A DNA stretch of 64,000 nt from CAYLXN01 sp964586855 (GTDB taxonomy: Bacteria; Patescibacteriota; Saccharimonadia; Saccharimonadales; Saccharimonadaceae). Position 1 is the first letter of the stretch, and each line of letters starts with the position of its first letter. The stretch spans positions 1 to 64,000 of the forward strand of contig CAZPHO010000001.1 in the NCBI GenBank assembly GCA_964586855.1, in the 5' to 3' direction. Both the position numbers and the translations under genes were made by a program. The notes beneath the pieces are model-generated. The model did not search any database and had not been told where the DNA came from. It worked only from the letters and a program-made list of their open reading frames with translations. Below are positions 24,999 through 34,729 of the stretch, piece after piece.

Positions 24999-25636
24999 CC
25001 GACAATAGTCAATAATTCTTGGTTGAATTTGTCAGGCGTGTCTAGGTTGACGATGTGTCCAGCTTCCAGAAAAACTACATATTTGGCATCTGGTTCGTTG
25101 TCTGCCCATTGGCGAGCGGCCACTTTGGCTATGTCATTATCATGCTCGCCGACAGCAATTACCATCGGATAACGCCTGGTGGCGGTTTTGTATTTATTAA
25201 CAAGAGAGCCGAGATTGGCCAAGTAGCGAAAAGAACTTTTTTTGAAGCTTAGGCTCATTTGGTAAAACTTTTCTTGGGCTTCGGCGGTGTAGGCGGCTAA
25301 TTTTTTACTGGCTGCTGCAAATCTTTTGATTGAAACCAAGCCGATAAGTAGCATTTTCATTTGCTGTCCGCCGATGTTTTTTTGATGTGAGGCATCAAAG
25401 TTATTGATGTCGTAGCCGCCGACACAGTAAAGCGAAGCCAATTTTTCTGGATATTTGTTGGCAAAATCAGCCGCCAGCACAGCGCCAATCGACACCCCAA
25501 CTAAGTTGATTTTGNNNNNNNNNNNNNNNNNNNNNNNNNNNNNNNNNNNNNNNNNNNNNNNNNNNNNNNNNNNNNNNNNNNNNNNNNNNNNNNNNNNNNN
25601 NNNNNNNNNNNNNNGTTGATTTTGATCCGAGTTCAT
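24995..25636 (-). CDS. Alpha/beta hydrolase (broken by an assembly gap)
   Basis: The readable C-terminal part contains a nucleophile-elbow-type motif (VGVSIGAVLAADFANKYPE), an Asp-containing strand near VAVGEHDND and the catalytic His region EAGHIVNLDTP, the normal order of an alpha/beta hydrolase of about 250 residues. The start (MNSDQN) follows a good AAAGGAG site. Between them lies the 100-N gap. The part before the nucleophile (usually 80-100 residues) is almost missing, so the real gap is probably longer than 100 bases. Substrate unknown. Confidence 0.7.
   Translation of the reverse strand: MNSDQNQXXXXXXXXXXXXXXXXXXXXXXXXXXXXXXXXXXKINLVGVSIGAVLAADFANKYPEKLASLYCVGGYDINNFDASHQKNIGGQQMKMLLIGLVSIKRFAAASKKLAAYTAEAQEKFYQMSLSFKKSSFRYLANLGSLVNKYKTATRRYPMVIAVGEHDNDIAKVAARQWADNEPDAKYVVFLEAGHIVNLDTPDKFNQELLTIVG
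25515..25614. other. Assembly gap (100 N) with identical 10-bp flanks
   Basis: Exactly 100 N. GTTGATTTTG is found immediately left (25505-25514) and right (25615-25624) of the gap. Confidence 1.
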
Positions 25637-25746
25637 AGCTCTCCTTTGTTAAATTATTTATGCTTTGATTATCTGTCAAAATTAAGCATTAATCAAGTCT
25701 GCGACTGGCGATTCAGACTAAAATTAGCATGGTATAATTAAAGCAT

Positions 25747-26316
25747 ATGATAGCGCGGCTAGTTGGTCAGGTGGTGGATAAAAATCTTAATCAGTTGGTG
25801 GTTGATGTTGGCGGAGTTGGCTATGAGGTTGTAGTTTCTACAACAGATAGTGAGCACCTGCTGCTTGATCAGCCTACGACCTTGGTGATTTATCATCATA
25901 TTCGTGAGCAGTCACAGGAATTGTTTGGTTTTTTGAATCGTGAAGCTAAAGCCTTGTTCGAGCTGTTGATTACGGTGCAGGGTGTTGGGCCCAAGGCGGG
26001 GATGGCGATTTTGTCGATTAGTGAATTTGAGCAAGTTCGGTCGGCAATTGCTCGGGGTGATAGCCAGTTTATTCAGCAAGCTCATGGCGTAGGCAAGAAA
26101 ACTGCTGAGCGGGTAGTGGTTGATTTGTCGGATAAAGTTGGCTTGCCGACGATTATTGGTAGCGGGCCACTTCAAACTGAATTTAACACCAATGACGAAG
26201 CGATTGAGGCGTTGATGGCACTTGGCTATACCGAAACTGACGCGGTGCGAGCTTTGCAGGCGGTTGATTCGGACTTGCCAACTTCGGAGCGAGTTCGTCA
26301 AGCTTTACAGCGCTAG
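25747..26316 (+). CDS. ruvA: Holliday junction helicase subunit RuvA
   Basis: A 189-residue RuvA: N-terminal OB-fold (MIARLVGQVVDK, YHHIREQSQELFGF), helix-hairpin-helix parts (VQGVGPKAGMAILS and GVGKKTAERVVVDL) and the C-terminal domain (EAIEALMALGYTETDAVRAL). It binds four-way junctions and loads RuvB. A TGGTATAAT extended -10 lies eight bases before the ATG and no Shine-Dalgarno is present. Confidence 0.95.
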   Translation: MIARLVGQVVDKNLNQLVVDVGGVGYEVVVSTTDSEHLLLDQPTTLVIYHHIREQSQELFGFLNREAKALFELLITVQGVGPKAGMAILSISEFEQVRSAIARGDSQFIQQAHGVGKKTAERVVVDLSDKVGLPTIIGSGPLQTEFNTNDEAIEALMALGYTETDAVRALQAVDSDLPTSERVRQALQR

Positions 26317-26363
26317 CGCAGCCTAATTATCAATAATTATCAAAATTGGGTATAATGTAATTG

Positions 26364-27368
26364 ATGGCAATTGAGCGCGTAATTGATATTAAACTCCACG
26401 AAGATGATCGTGACGAGCAACAGGCTGAAGTTGGTTTGCGACCAACTAACTTTGCTGATTATATTGGTCAGGAGCGGATTAAGACTAATCTCAAAATTGC
26501 AATTGAGGCGGCCAGCAAGCGATCAGAGCCGCTGGACCATATTTTGCTATACGGTTCGCCTGGGCTGGGTAAGACGACTTTAGCGACGGTAATCGCTAAT
26601 GAAATGCGAGCTAATTTTCGAGTGACGTCTGGCCCAGCGATTGAGCGAGCGGGTGATTTAGCTAGTATGCTGACAAATTTGCAAGACGGCGATATTTTAT
26701 TTATCGATGAAATTCATCGTTTGAGTCGAGTGGTTGAAGAGACTCTCTACTCGGCGATGGAAGATTTTAAGTTAGATATTATGATTGGTAAAGGTCCAGC
26801 TGCTCGGAGTGTGCGTTTGGATTTGCCGAAGTTTACGGTGATTGGGGCGACGACCAAGACAGGTAGCTTGGCGGCACCGCTTCGAGATCGATTTGGTCAT
26901 ATTTATAAATTGGAATTTTATACTGAGGTTCAGATTTCGCAAATTATCAAGCGAACTGCCCGAATTTTGGAGTCAAAGATTGATGATAATTCAGCAGGAA
27001 TGTTAGCCAAAAGAGCTCGGTTGACGCCACGGGTGGCTAATCGACTACTGAAGCGAGTGCGAGATTACGCTGATGTAAATGGCGATGGAATTATTGACCA
27101 AGTCAACGCTTCGGCGACGATGCAAATTTTGGAGATTGATGAGCGGGGATTGGATGCGGCTGATCGGAATTTACTAACTAGTATGTATGAAAATTACCAG
27201 GATCGACCAGTTGGCTTAAATACGGTGGCGGCTTTGACTGGCGATGAAATTATCACGATCGAAGACTACTATGAGCCATATTTGATGCAAATTGGGTTTT
27301 TAGAGCGGACGCCGAGGGGTAGACGGGTGACGCCAAAAGCGGTAAAATATCTAAAACTAAGGAGTTAA
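26364..27368 (+). CDS. ruvB: Holliday junction branch-migration ATPase RuvB
   Basis: A 334-residue AAA+ motor: [12 protein letters not shown] near the N-terminus, Walker [12 protein letters not shown], Walker [12 protein letters not shown], and the winged-helix C-terminus ending [20 protein letters not shown]. The ATG at 26364 is preferred over an in-frame TTG three bases before it. A TATAAT box ends seven bases upstream with no Shine-Dalgarno, so ruvB appears to have its own leaderless transcript. Confidence 0.95.
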   Translation: MAIERVIDIKLHEDDRDEQQAEVGLRPTNFADYIGQERIKTNLKIAIEAASKRSEPLDHILLYGSPGLGKTTLATVIANEMRANFRVTSGPAIERAGDLASMLTNLQDGDILFIDEIHRLSRVVEETLYSAMEDFKLDIMIGKGPAARSVRLDLPKFTVIGATTKTGSLAAPLRDRFGHIYKLEFYTEVQISQIIKRTARILESKIDDNSAGMLAKRARLTPRVANRLLKRVRDYADVNGDGIIDQVNASATMQILEIDERGLDAADRNLLTSMYENYQDRPVGLNTVAALTGDEIITIEDYYEPYLMQIGFLERTPRGRRVTPKAVKYLKLRS

Positions 27369-28172
27369 ATGGCCAAGCAAGAAGAATACAAGCAAGTTGG
27401 AACTGACGCCGAAGGTCAGCCGCTATATCAAAAGGTTGAAGCGAGCGCAGAGGGCGCTCAGGTTGAGCCAAGCAGCTCCGATCAGTTAGGAAAATACCAG
27501 CGTCACGACCCCGAGCCGCTTTACCGTGAAGATCGAGCAATCAACGGTTATCTGTATGATAATATTGCTCCAGAAGTGGTTGAGCTGCGTCATCAGCGAT
27601 CAGTTGAGCGATTCCCTAATATCAAACTACATGACCAAGAATTTGTGGTTTTGACTATCAGCAAACATCCGCTCGAGTTGGCACTAATTTGGGGAATAGC
27701 ACTGATGGCGATTGTTTTGGTGGCAGTGGCTGGCGCAGTGATTGCTAGTTCGGATTTAGTTATTCAAAGCATGGGCGCTAGCTCGGGGGTTTTGCTATTT
27801 GTGATTGGCGTGGCTCTGATTTTGTTGTTGCTGGCTTTTGCCGGCATTGGCACGGTCATTCATCGATCAAACTTCCTAGTTTTGACGACTGAGAAATTAG
27901 TTCAGTATGTGATGTATGGTTTGTTTAATCACAAAGTCCAGACAGTTGACTTAAACGGAGTTGAAGATGTTGCTAGTCTGAAAAATGGCTTGCTCCAAAC
28001 TATGTTTGATATTGGCACAATTCGGATGTCGACTGTTGGTGAAGAATCGACCTACACCATCACTTTTGTTGGCGATCCAGGTACTAAAGCTGACATGGTG
28101 AACGAAGTTGTCCAGGCAGTCAAAAACGAACGACCGCTGCCGGATTTGTCGGATTATAAAATCACTCCTTAG
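27369..28172 (+). CDS. Membrane protein with bacterial PH (DUF304-like) domain
   Basis: A 267-residue protein: a hydrophilic N-terminal region (1-95), two adjacent membrane helices (about 98-125 and 133-160), and a C-terminal beta-rich domain (SNFLVLTTEKLVQYV, VQTVDLNGVEDV, IGTIRMST) typical of bacterial PH/DUF304 domains. It starts immediately after the ruvB stop, with the ribosome site inside the ruvB end, so it is co-transcribed. Function unknown. Confidence 0.75.
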   Translation: MAKQEEYKQVGTDAEGQPLYQKVEASAEGAQVEPSSSDQLGKYQRHDPEPLYREDRAINGYLYDNIAPEVVELRHQRSVERFPNIKLHDQEFVVLTISKHPLELALIWGIALMAIVLVAVAGAVIASSDLVIQSMGASSGVLLFVIGVALILLLLAFAGIGTVIHRSNFLVLTTEKLVQYVMYGLFNHKVQTVDLNGVEDVASLKNGLLQTMFDIGTIRMSTVGEESTYTITFVGDPGTKADMVNEVVQAVKNERPLPDLSDYKITP

Positions 28173-28555
28173 TTGCTATCTCGAGTAAAATCTTCTTCTA
28201 GCTCCAAGTCGGCAGTAATCTTGAATTGTTGACATTGGTTGTTGGTGCACGAACTGGCTTCATAGGTATAATTACTGCCGAGCTCACCCAAGAGAATCCC
28301 TTGAGGGTCGGTAAATAACTGCGGATCCATGCCTGGTAGTGTTTCAGGAGTTAGGGTTTCGGGGTAATATTTGTTATTTTTGTAATAAATTTGAGTTAAA
28401 TTAAAATAAATGGCGTTAACGGCAGTTTTGCGTTCGGCGTCGCGATTAAGCTGGCGGAGATGGTTTTTTTGAGTAAAAAACAGCCCAAATACTACGCCCA
28501 AAAAGACAATCACAATCACTAATTCGATAACCGTAAATCCATATTTGCGCTTCAT
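28169..28555 (-). CDS. Type IV pilin-like protein (minor prepilin)
   Basis: A 128-residue prepilin with a short basic leader and the cleavage motif KYGFTVIELVIVIVFLG, followed by a polar domain with two cysteines (SSCTNNQCQQF) near the C-terminus. A TGTTATAAT extended -10 lies seven bases before the ATG at 28555 with no Shine-Dalgarno. A longer upstream reading is possible but would bury the leader motif, so this start is preferred. It is divergent from recA and probably belongs to the pilus system at 31-36.5 kb. Confidence 0.85.
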   Translation of the reverse strand: MKRKYGFTVIELVIVIVFLGVVFGLFFTQKNHLRQLNRDAERKTAVNAIYFNLTQIYYKNNKYYPETLTPETLPGMDPQLFTDPQGILLGELGSNYTYEASSCTNNQCQQFKITADLELEEDFTRDSN

Positions 28556-28654
28556 CAGCCTAATTATAACATTTTTTGTTAACTTTAGTGAATTAATGGC
28601 TATTATTAAGCAAAAGTTATATAATAAAACTAACGTTAAAGAGAGGAGAAAGAA

Positions 28655-29719
28655 ATGGCAAAGAAGGTTGAAAAACCAGCAAAAAAGGCAGTGGCGGGAT
28701 CGAAAAAAGATCAGCCAGCCGCCCAAAACGACGGCAAGAGCAAGGCTTTGAACTTGGCACTCGAGCAAATCACCAAGCAGTTTGGTGAAGGAGCAATTAT
28801 GAAGCTCGGTGAAAATCAGAAGGTTGACGTCGAGCTGATTTCATCGGGTAGTTTGAGTTTGGATATCGCGCTGGGCGGCGGCTACCCCAAGGGGCGAATT
28901 ATCGAGATTTATGGTCCAGAAAGTTCGGGTAAAACGACTTTGGCCTTGCATGCGATTGCTGAAGTCCAAAAAGCTGGTGGCTCGGCAGCTTTCATCGACG
29001 CTGAACATGCACTTGATCCGTCTTATGCTAAAAAACTGGGTGTTGATACCGAAAACCTGCTCATTTCTCAGCCCGATAATGGCGAGCAGTCGCTGGAGAT
29101 TGTTGAAACTTTGGTTCGATCAAACGCGGTCGATGTGATTGTGGTTGACTCGGTGGCAGCGCTGGTGCCGCAGGCTGAAATTGATGGCGATATGGGTGAT
29201 TCGCATATGGGTTTGCAAGCGCGATTGATGAGTCAGGCTTTGCGCAAATTGACTGGCATTATCAACAAATCTAAAGCCACAGTGATTTTTATCAATCAAA
29301 TTCGGATGAAGATTGGGGTGATGTTTGGTAATCCTGAGACGACGACTGGCGGCAATGCGCTCAAGTTTTATGCTAGCGTTCGGGTGGATATTCGGCGGAT
29401 TGGTCAGATTAAAGTTGGTGATGATATTTTGGGCAACCGAACTAAAGTCAAGGTGGTTAAAAATAAAATTGCACCGCCATTCCGAGTGGCTGAATTTGAC
29501 ATCATGTATAACGAAGGCATTTCGAGGACGGGTGACGTGCTTGATCTGGCGGTCGAATATGGCATTGTTAACAAAGCTGGCGCCTGGTTTAGTTACGGCG
29601 AGGACAAAGTCGGCCAAGGTCGTGATGCCAGCAAGCAATTTCTCAAAGATAATCCAAAGCTGCTAGCTGAAATCGAAAAACAGGTTCGTCAAAAAGCGGC
29701 TGAAGCTGAAAAAGAATAG
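28655..29719 (+). CDS. recA: Recombinase RecA
   Basis: The 354-residue strand-exchange ATPase with Walker [25 protein letters not shown], the [11 protein letters not shown]alker B and [16 protein letters not shown]. The N-terminus carries a Lys/Ala-rich extension of about 25 residues beyond the core. The ATG has an AGAGGAG ribosome site and a TATAAT box lies upstream; no SOS box is recognised. recX follows. Confidence 0.97.
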   Translation: MAKKVEKPAKKAVAGSKKDQPAAQNDGKSKALNLALEQITKQFGEGAIMKLGENQKVDVELISSGSLSLDIALGGGYPKGRIIEIYGPESSGKTTLALHAIAEVQKAGGSAAFIDAEHALDPSYAKKLGVDTENLLISQPDNGEQSLEIVETLVRSNAVDVIVVDSVAALVPQAEIDGDMGDSHMGLQARLMSQALRKLTGIINKSKATVIFINQIRMKIGVMFGNPETTTGGNALKFYASVRVDIRRIGQIKVGDDILGNRTKVKVVKNKIAPPFRVAEFDIMYNEGISRTGDVLDLAVEYGIVNKAGAWFSYGEDKVGQGRDASKQFLKDNPKLLAEIEKQVRQKAAEAEKE

Positions 29720-29756
29720 ACCATGACACAGGAGCTGTGGCAAACTTATTTTAGCT

Positions 29757-30362
29757 GTGAAAATTACCAACATCAGTCTGCAGACTAAAAATCCCAATCG
29801 AGTCAACCTAGCGATTGATGGTAAGTTCGCCTTTGGCCTTGAAATTTGGCAGGTTACAGAATTGAAGTTAAAAATTGGCCAAGAGATTGATCTTGAGCTG
29901 AGACAGCAGCTAGAGCAGGCCAGTCAATTCGGCAAACTTTACGCCAAGGCAGTCAACAAAACCTTCATTCGACCACGTTCGGTGCGTCAAATTGAGACCT
30001 ATTTACAGCAGCAGTTGTATAAATTACAACTTAAGCAGCCAGAAATGATTAAACAAATTATTCAGCGGATGCAAGCCAATCACTATCTCGATGACCAGCG
30101 ATTTGCTGAGTGGTGGGTTGAAAATCGCAATCTTAAAAAAGGTGTTAGTCAGAAAAAATTGCGCTTAGAGTTGATTAAAGCTGGGATATCATCGGTGATA
30201 ATTGATCAAACGCTTCAGGCTTCTGATCGAACCGATCAAGCCGAGCTCAAAAAAGTGCTGGCTAAAAAAGCCAAGCGCTACGACGATCAGCAAAAATTGA
30301 TTCGCTATCTGATGAGTCAAGGCTTTGCTTATGATGATATTTTGGCTGAATTGAAAGATTAG
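29757..30362 (+). CDS. recX: RecA regulator RecX
   Basis: A 201-residue RecX with three-helix repeats (RSVRQIETYLQQQLYKL, AEWWVENRNLKKGVSQKKLRLELIKAGIS, QKLIRYLMSQGFAYDDILAEL). RecX limits RecA filaments. It starts with GTG 37 bases after recA, with no clear Shine-Dalgarno next to it. The 3' end overlaps the convergent PRC-barrel gene by four bases. Confidence 0.88.
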   Translation: MKITNISLQTKNPNRVNLAIDGKFAFGLEIWQVTELKLKIGQEIDLELRQQLEQASQFGKLYAKAVNKTFIRPRSVRQIETYLQQQLYKLQLKQPEMIKQIIQRMQANHYLDDQRFAEWWVENRNLKKGVSQKKLRLELIKAGISSVIIDQTLQASDRTDQAELKKVLAKKAKRYDDQQKLIRYLMSQGFAYDDILAELKD

Positions 30363-30949
30363 TTTTTAACTTCGGCCGAGTTGGCTTCTTTGGCGGATTT
30401 GCGAAATGGATTAATGAATTCTGCCATCGGCACTAGCTTTTCACTTGCTTGGCTGACGGTTTCATTTTCGCTATTGATGATAACTTGTTGGTTGTCAATC
30501 TCAATAATTTTACTGCGATTAACAATTAACTCAGTGTCTTTTAAGCTCTTGAGTAGTGGTCGTTTGATGACCAGGTCAACCACTAAAAAAGTATCGGTTT
30601 CAAATGTAAAATCGATTACTACGCCCAGCTTATCCCCTGATTCGGATACAGCCTTTAAGCCTTTAATGCTAAAGCCAAGTTTAAGCAAATTCTTCAGCTG
30701 CACCACGTCTTCAGCTTGAACTAGTTCATCGCTATCGTCAATAATAAACCCAACATTACTAAATTCACGAATATCTTCAATTCGCAAATAAGAGTCGTCA
30801 GGCTGGTCCAAGTTTTCACCAGTTAATTTGTAGGCTTTGATCAGCAAAGTTCGCGGGTCCATGACCGAGGCCGCCACGCGACCAACAGGCGAGCCAGTTT
30901 GTAGGCTCATCACTGGCAAATCAATCAGGCTCGATCCAAACAACAACAT
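30359..30949 (-). CDS. PRC-barrel domain protein
   Basis: A 196-residue protein with two PRC-barrel-like halves: LIDLPVMSLQTGSPVGRVAASVMDP near the start and GLKAVSESGDKLGVVIDFTF in the second half. PRC barrels mediate protein or RNA contacts. No membrane segment is seen. A TATAAT box lies six bases before the ATG with no Shine-Dalgarno, so it is leaderless and separate from the pilus genes. Confidence 0.75.
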   Translation of the reverse strand: MLLFGSSLIDLPVMSLQTGSPVGRVAASVMDPRTLLIKAYKLTGENLDQPDDSYLRIEDIREFSNVGFIIDDSDELVQAEDVVQLKNLLKLGFSIKGLKAVSESGDKLGVVIDFTFETDTFLVVDLVIKRPLLKSLKDTELIVNRSKIIEIDNQQVIINSENETVSQASEKLVPMAEFINPFRKSAKEANSAEVKN

Positions 30950-30985
30950 ACTTAGATTATAAAGCTTAGCTGGCTAATTGCCAAA

Positions 30986-31294
30986 TCATGGTTTGTAAAT
31001 CGTAAAAGGGTTGATTCGCCCAGATGGTGTTTCAACTTTACCGCCGAGGTCTTTAATTTGATTTATGGTTTGCTGGTCAAAAAATGGAGCAGCAGTAGTG
31101 CTTTGAGCAGGCTCGGTGGCAGAATAATAAACAGTGAAAAGGCTATAAATAATTGAAGCTATAGCGATTGTGACCACAACAAAAGTAATAGATTGTCGCG
31201 AGCGTTGAATCAAAAGGCGCCGAGCGCTACGCTTTTGCTGATCGACTTTCTTGGCGCTAGTTGTAGTAGTGGCTTTAGTTGATTTATTTGACAT
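30986..31294 (-). CDS. Small bitopic protein at the end of the pilus operon
   Basis: A roughly 102-residue protein: a Thr/Lys/Arg-rich cytoplasmic start, one membrane helix (about 38-58) and a short outside domain ending RINPFTIYKP. The ATG at 31294 overlaps the pilO-like stop; a TTG at 31309 with GGAG upstream is the alternative. Position at the 3' end of pilM-N-O suggests a pilus-assembly part in the place where PilP would be; the sequence does not otherwise identify it. Confidence 0.6.
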   Translation of the reverse strand: MSNKSTKATTTTSAKKVDQQKRSARRLLIQRSRQSITFVVVTIAIASIIYSLFTVYYSATEPAQSTTAAPFFDQQTINQIKDLGGKVETPSGRINPFTIYKP

Positions 31295-31865
31295 AAATTT
31301 TAAACTCAATATCTCCTACTAAAATTGCTTGATCGACTTCGGGTGATTTTTGGAGTGAGACGCTAGTCAAGTGCAGTGGTGTAATTTGGCTTTCAAGAGT
31401 TAGCAAAAAATTTAAAAAGTTATTATAGCTAACTGGTGACTTGAGAGTAATACGAGCAATAACGCTCTTGCTATTGGTGGGGTTGGCTTCTTTGTCGATG
31501 CTAAAATCGACTTGAGTGATGGTGATGTTATTGCTTCTTGCCATTTGTCCAATAATTTGCACCGTCTGGTCTTGATAGCGATGAGCTTCTAGCGGGGCAG
31601 CCATTTTGTTGGCTGATACGACTACTGGCTTGAGACTGTCAAGTTGACCGCGCAAACTTTGCATGTTGGTTAATTGCTGGCGGCTAACTTCAGCTGCGGC
31701 GATTGCTGCCTGAGCTTCAGTTGCCCGCACTTGAAGCTGCTGGTAACCAGCTAAGAAAGCACCAGCGGCTGCCAAAATAAGAATCGCATTAGCGGCCACC
31801 AATCCCCAAAATAGTTTTTTGTAAGCTGGTATTGTTTTCTTGATTTTTGAAGAATCTTTACTCAT
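31284..31865 (-). CDS. pilO: PilO-like pilus assembly protein
   Basis: A 193-residue inner-membrane protein: basic start, membrane helix about 19-40, a coiled-coil segment (QLQVRATEAQAAIAAAEVSRQQL), and a ferredoxin-like domain with LKSPVSYNNFLNFLLTLE as in PilO. It aligns PilM and PilN under the pilus. Its start overlaps the pilN end by eight bases. Confidence 0.78.
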   Translation of the reverse strand: MSKDSSKIKKTIPAYKKLFWGLVAANAILILAAAGAFLAGYQQLQVRATEAQAAIAAAEVSRQQLTNMQSLRGQLDSLKPVVVSANKMAAPLEAHRYQDQTVQIIGQMARSNNITITQVDFSIDKEANPTNSKSVIARITLKSPVSYNNFLNFLLTLESQITPLHLTSVSLQKSPEVDQAILVGDIEFKIYVK

Positions 31866-32424
31866 CTAATTTCTCACGTTTTAAAACAACACTAATCACG
31901 GCGCTAATTTTTTCATTCGGTTTGGCTTCTGAGTCAGTTGATTCAGTAATGCTGGCAATGATTACCTGCTCGAACAAATCTGAGTTCTCAAAACTAACTT
32001 TAGTCGCGACTGCATCGTTGATTGAAGCCATATGGAGGGTCAGATTTTTTGGCCCATCAAAGAAATCTTGATTAAGCTGAATCGAGTCTAGTGAAACATT
32101 GTTCGGCAAAGCTTGGGAAATTTTGAACAGCACTTTTGAATATAGGAAGCGCTGATCGAGAATTGTTTTGGCACGAGCAAGATTAGCCGCAAAAGCATCA
32201 GCCTCGGCTTTGTCTTTAGTGTAGTTGTTGATGTTGGTTAGATTGTCTTGATTTTCCGTCTCGGCATTAGCTTTGGTGGTGGTGATTAGCTGCCAAGTTG
32301 CTAAAATCAAAAGGGTTGTCACCACTAGCATCCCAGCAGTGATAAACAAGTAATTACGTAATGTTCGATTGCGTGAAGAAAACGCATGTTGATTCTGAAC
32401 CTCTTTGGGCAGAAGATTAATCAT
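31858..32424 (-). CDS. pilN: PilN-like pilus assembly protein
   Basis: About 188 residues starting MINLLPKEVQ, the PilN N-terminal motif that docks into PilM, then a membrane helix (about 28-50) and a periplasm-side domain. The ATG shares its first base with the pilM stop (TAATG), which fixes the start. A longer frame upstream is an overlap with pilM and is not used. Confidence 0.82.
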   Translation of the reverse strand: MINLLPKEVQNQHAFSSRNRTLRNYLFITAGMLVVTTLLILATWQLITTTKANAETENQDNLTNINNYTKDKAEADAFAANLARAKTILDQRFLYSKVLFKISQALPNNVSLDSIQLNQDFFDGPKNLTLHMASINDAVATKVSFENSDLFEQVIIASITESTDSEAKPNEKISAVISVVLKREKLDE

Positions 32425-33488
32425 TAGAGAATCTCCGTTGGAGTTAAAAGAGCGGCGCCCGAGACAGTTAGGTAGCGGTTGATGGCTGCTCGCTTGGGTT
32501 TTTCGAGCGAGCGGAAGTTGATATTTTGCCACGGGCTAGCGATTCGGACTGGCATTAATAGTTCGTTGGTTAAAAATTCGCCCAGGCCAGCTAAGTTGCT
32601 GCCCGTGCCAACCAGAAGAATTTGTTGAATTTCACGATTTTGCAATCGGTCGTTGTTGTAGCGAATAATTTTCTTGATTTCACGAATAATTCGGTTGACA
32701 TCAGGAGTCAAGGCTTTGGTCAAACTGGCTTGATTTTTGCTTTTATTGAAGCCGCGCAAAACTTTGAGCTGATAAGCTTTTTCAAGCGAAATATTGAGTT
32801 TGTTGGCAACGCTCAGTGTAAAATCATTGCCGCCGATTGGAATTGAGCTGGTTGCTCGAACGGTCTGATCCAAAATGGCAATGTCAGTGTTAGTTAAGCC
32901 GATATCAACGATAATCGTATTTAGGTCGCCTGATTCGTCGGCAGCTAGGGCGCGCGCAATCGAGTTGGTGCTTGGCTCAACCAAAATCGGTTCAATTCCA
33001 GTAGCACGAGTGGCTTCAAGGACACGGTCGACTAGGTTTTTTGGCACCGAAGTTAAAGCAATTCCCAACTCTTGCTTGGTGCGGGAAACAATTTCCCAGT
33101 CAATCTCGAGCAAGTCCTTAGGCATCGGCACGTATTGCTCAATTTCAATATCGATCATGTTCTGCAGCTGTTTCTCGGCTTCGGTCGGGATATTGAGCGC
33201 TTGGGAGAAAGTTCGGGCGGCAGGGATGCTAATCACCGCGTAGTTTGATGACAAAAATCCAGTCAATTTGTCGCTTAAAAGCTCATTGATTTTACTTTCC
33301 AAAAAACCGTCGCTGTTGTCAAGACTAGTAGCCAGTCGATTGGGACTTAGCTCAATTGAGCCATAGCCGTTGACCATTGGTGATTTGCCGCTGGAGTCAA
33401 GTTCCATCACCCGCAGGCCATTAAGATTAATATCTAGTCCGAAGCTAGTTTTTATTTTTGAAAATAATTCTGTTTTGGGCCCACTCAT
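32424..33488 (-). CDS. pilM: PilM actin-like pilus assembly ATPase
   Basis: A 354-residue FtsA/PilM-like protein: FGLDINLNGLRVMEL at the start, IDIEIEQYVP near residue 110, IIVDIGLTNTDIAIL and LLVGTGSNLAGLGEFL as phosphate-binding motifs. It forms the cytoplasmic ring of the pilus machine and binds PilN. A TGCTATAAT extended -10 ends ten bases before the ATG, so pilM-N-O can be transcribed apart from pilB-C. Confidence 0.88.
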   Translation of the reverse strand: MSGPKTELFSKIKTSFGLDINLNGLRVMELDSSGKSPMVNGYGSIELSPNRLATSLDNSDGFLESKINELLSDKLTGFLSSNYAVISIPAARTFSQALNIPTEAEKQLQNMIDIEIEQYVPMPKDLLEIDWEIVSRTKQELGIALTSVPKNLVDRVLEATRATGIEPILVEPSTNSIARALAADESGDLNTIIVDIGLTNTDIAILDQTVRATSSIPIGGNDFTLSVANKLNISLEKAYQLKVLRGFNKSKNQASLTKALTPDVNRIIREIKKIIRYNNDRLQNREIQQILLVGTGSNLAGLGEFLTNELLMPVRIASPWQNINFRSLEKPKRAAINRYLTVSGAALLTPTEIL

Positions 33489-33515
33489 AACTTTATTTAT
33501 TATAGCATAAGTTTA

Positions 33516-34727
33516 TTAAATCGCGGTGGCCATACCTGAGATTGGCAGCATCACGCTGGCAGCCACTAGGCCAACTACTCCACCCATGATTACAATCATC
33601 ACCGGCTCAATGATTGAGTTCAGTTGTTCGACCGCCAAATCAACTTCCTCTTCATAGAAATCAGCCACTTTCAGCAGCACCGTGTCGGTGGTTCCAGTTT
33701 CTTCACCGACGGCCAACATTTGGCCGACAATTTCTGGCCATAGATGCTGGTCTTTACTGATAACTTCCGACAGCTGGTCACCGTTTTTAATGCGGTCCGA
33801 TGCGTGAAGCAGTGAGTCTTGATAAAGCTTGTTGCCGAGTGCATCAGCGGTAATCTCTAATGATTGATTGACTGACACGCCAGCGCTCATCAAGGCCGAA
33901 AAAGTCCGAGAGAAGCTAGCCACCGCGTTTTTACGAACCAGTTCGTTGATGCCTGGGATTTTTAAGATTAGTTTGTCAAATTTGGGTTTGCCAGTTGGGC
34001 TTTTGATGTAGCGAATTAGCAGGAAAACACCTCCCACTAATAGAGGAATTAAAATAAACCACCAGTTGACGATGAAATCACTAATGGCTAACATCGCTTT
34101 CGTCAGGGCCGGCACCGCATCTTCACTGCCTGATAGGCTAGTCGTAACTTCACCGATTTGAGGGATGACAAAAATCATCAAGCCAAAGAAAGCAACTACG
34201 GTGACTGACAGCAGAACAATCGGGTAAGTCATGGCCGATTTAATTTTCTTGCGCATCGAGGCCGATTTTTCTTGTTGGGTGGCTAATCGTTTCAAAATCT
34301 GATCCAAAATACCGGCCGCCTCACCAGCTCGGACCATGTTGACATAAATCGTATCAAAAACTTTCGGGTGCTGGGCTAAAGCGTCGGCAAATGACAGGCC
34401 GCCTTCAATTGAGTTGGCGACTGCCTGCGATGTTTCTTTGAGCTGAGTTTCACCTTTGCCACTGAGAGCGTTGAGCCCTCTTAGTAGTGATACACCAGCC
34501 GAAATCATGGTCGATAGCTGACGAGTAAAGATAGCTAGCTCATCGGGCTTGACCTTTTTTGATCCAAACAAGGCTGAGGTTGAAAAAGTTGTTCGGGCTC
34601 GATTGACACTGATCGGTCGATAACCCAAACCCTTGACAGCCGCAATTGCCGCCGCGGCATCAGTGGCTTCGACTTCACCTTCGACACGCTTTAGACTTTG
34701 ATTGAGTGCAGTAAATTTAAATTTCAT
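33516..34727 (-). CDS. pilC: PilC type IV pilus platform protein
   Basis: A 403-residue inner-membrane protein with the GspF/PilC repeat structure: two similar halves (FTRQLSTMISAGVSLLRGLNALS and FSRTFSALMSAGVSVNQSLEITADALG) and three membrane helices (about 168-190, 215-240 and 372-395). The ATG is two bases after the pilB stop, so they are coupled. It anchors the motor PilB at the membrane. Confidence 0.92.
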   Translation of the reverse strand: MKFKFTALNQSLKRVEGEVEATDAAAAIAAVKGLGYRPISVNRARTTFSTSALFGSKKVKPDELAIFTRQLSTMISAGVSLLRGLNALSGKGETQLKETSQAVANSIEGGLSFADALAQHPKVFDTIYVNMVRAGEAAGILDQILKRLATQQEKSASMRKKIKSAMTYPIVLLSVTVVAFFGLMIFVIPQIGEVTTSLSGSEDAVPALTKAMLAISDFIVNWWFILIPLLVGGVFLLIRYIKSPTGKPKFDKLILKIPGINELVRKNAVASFSRTFSALMSAGVSVNQSLEITADALGNKLYQDSLLHASDRIKNGDQLSEVISKDQHLWPEIVGQMLAVGEETGTTDTVLLKVADFYEEEVDLAVEQLNSIIEPVMIVIMGGVVGLVAASVMLPISGMATAI

Positions 34728-34729
34728 GT

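Noticed and set aside
32425..32532. N-terminal extension of pilN
   Set aside because: It lies in the pilM coding region; MINLLPKEV at the TAATG overlap is the normal PilN start.
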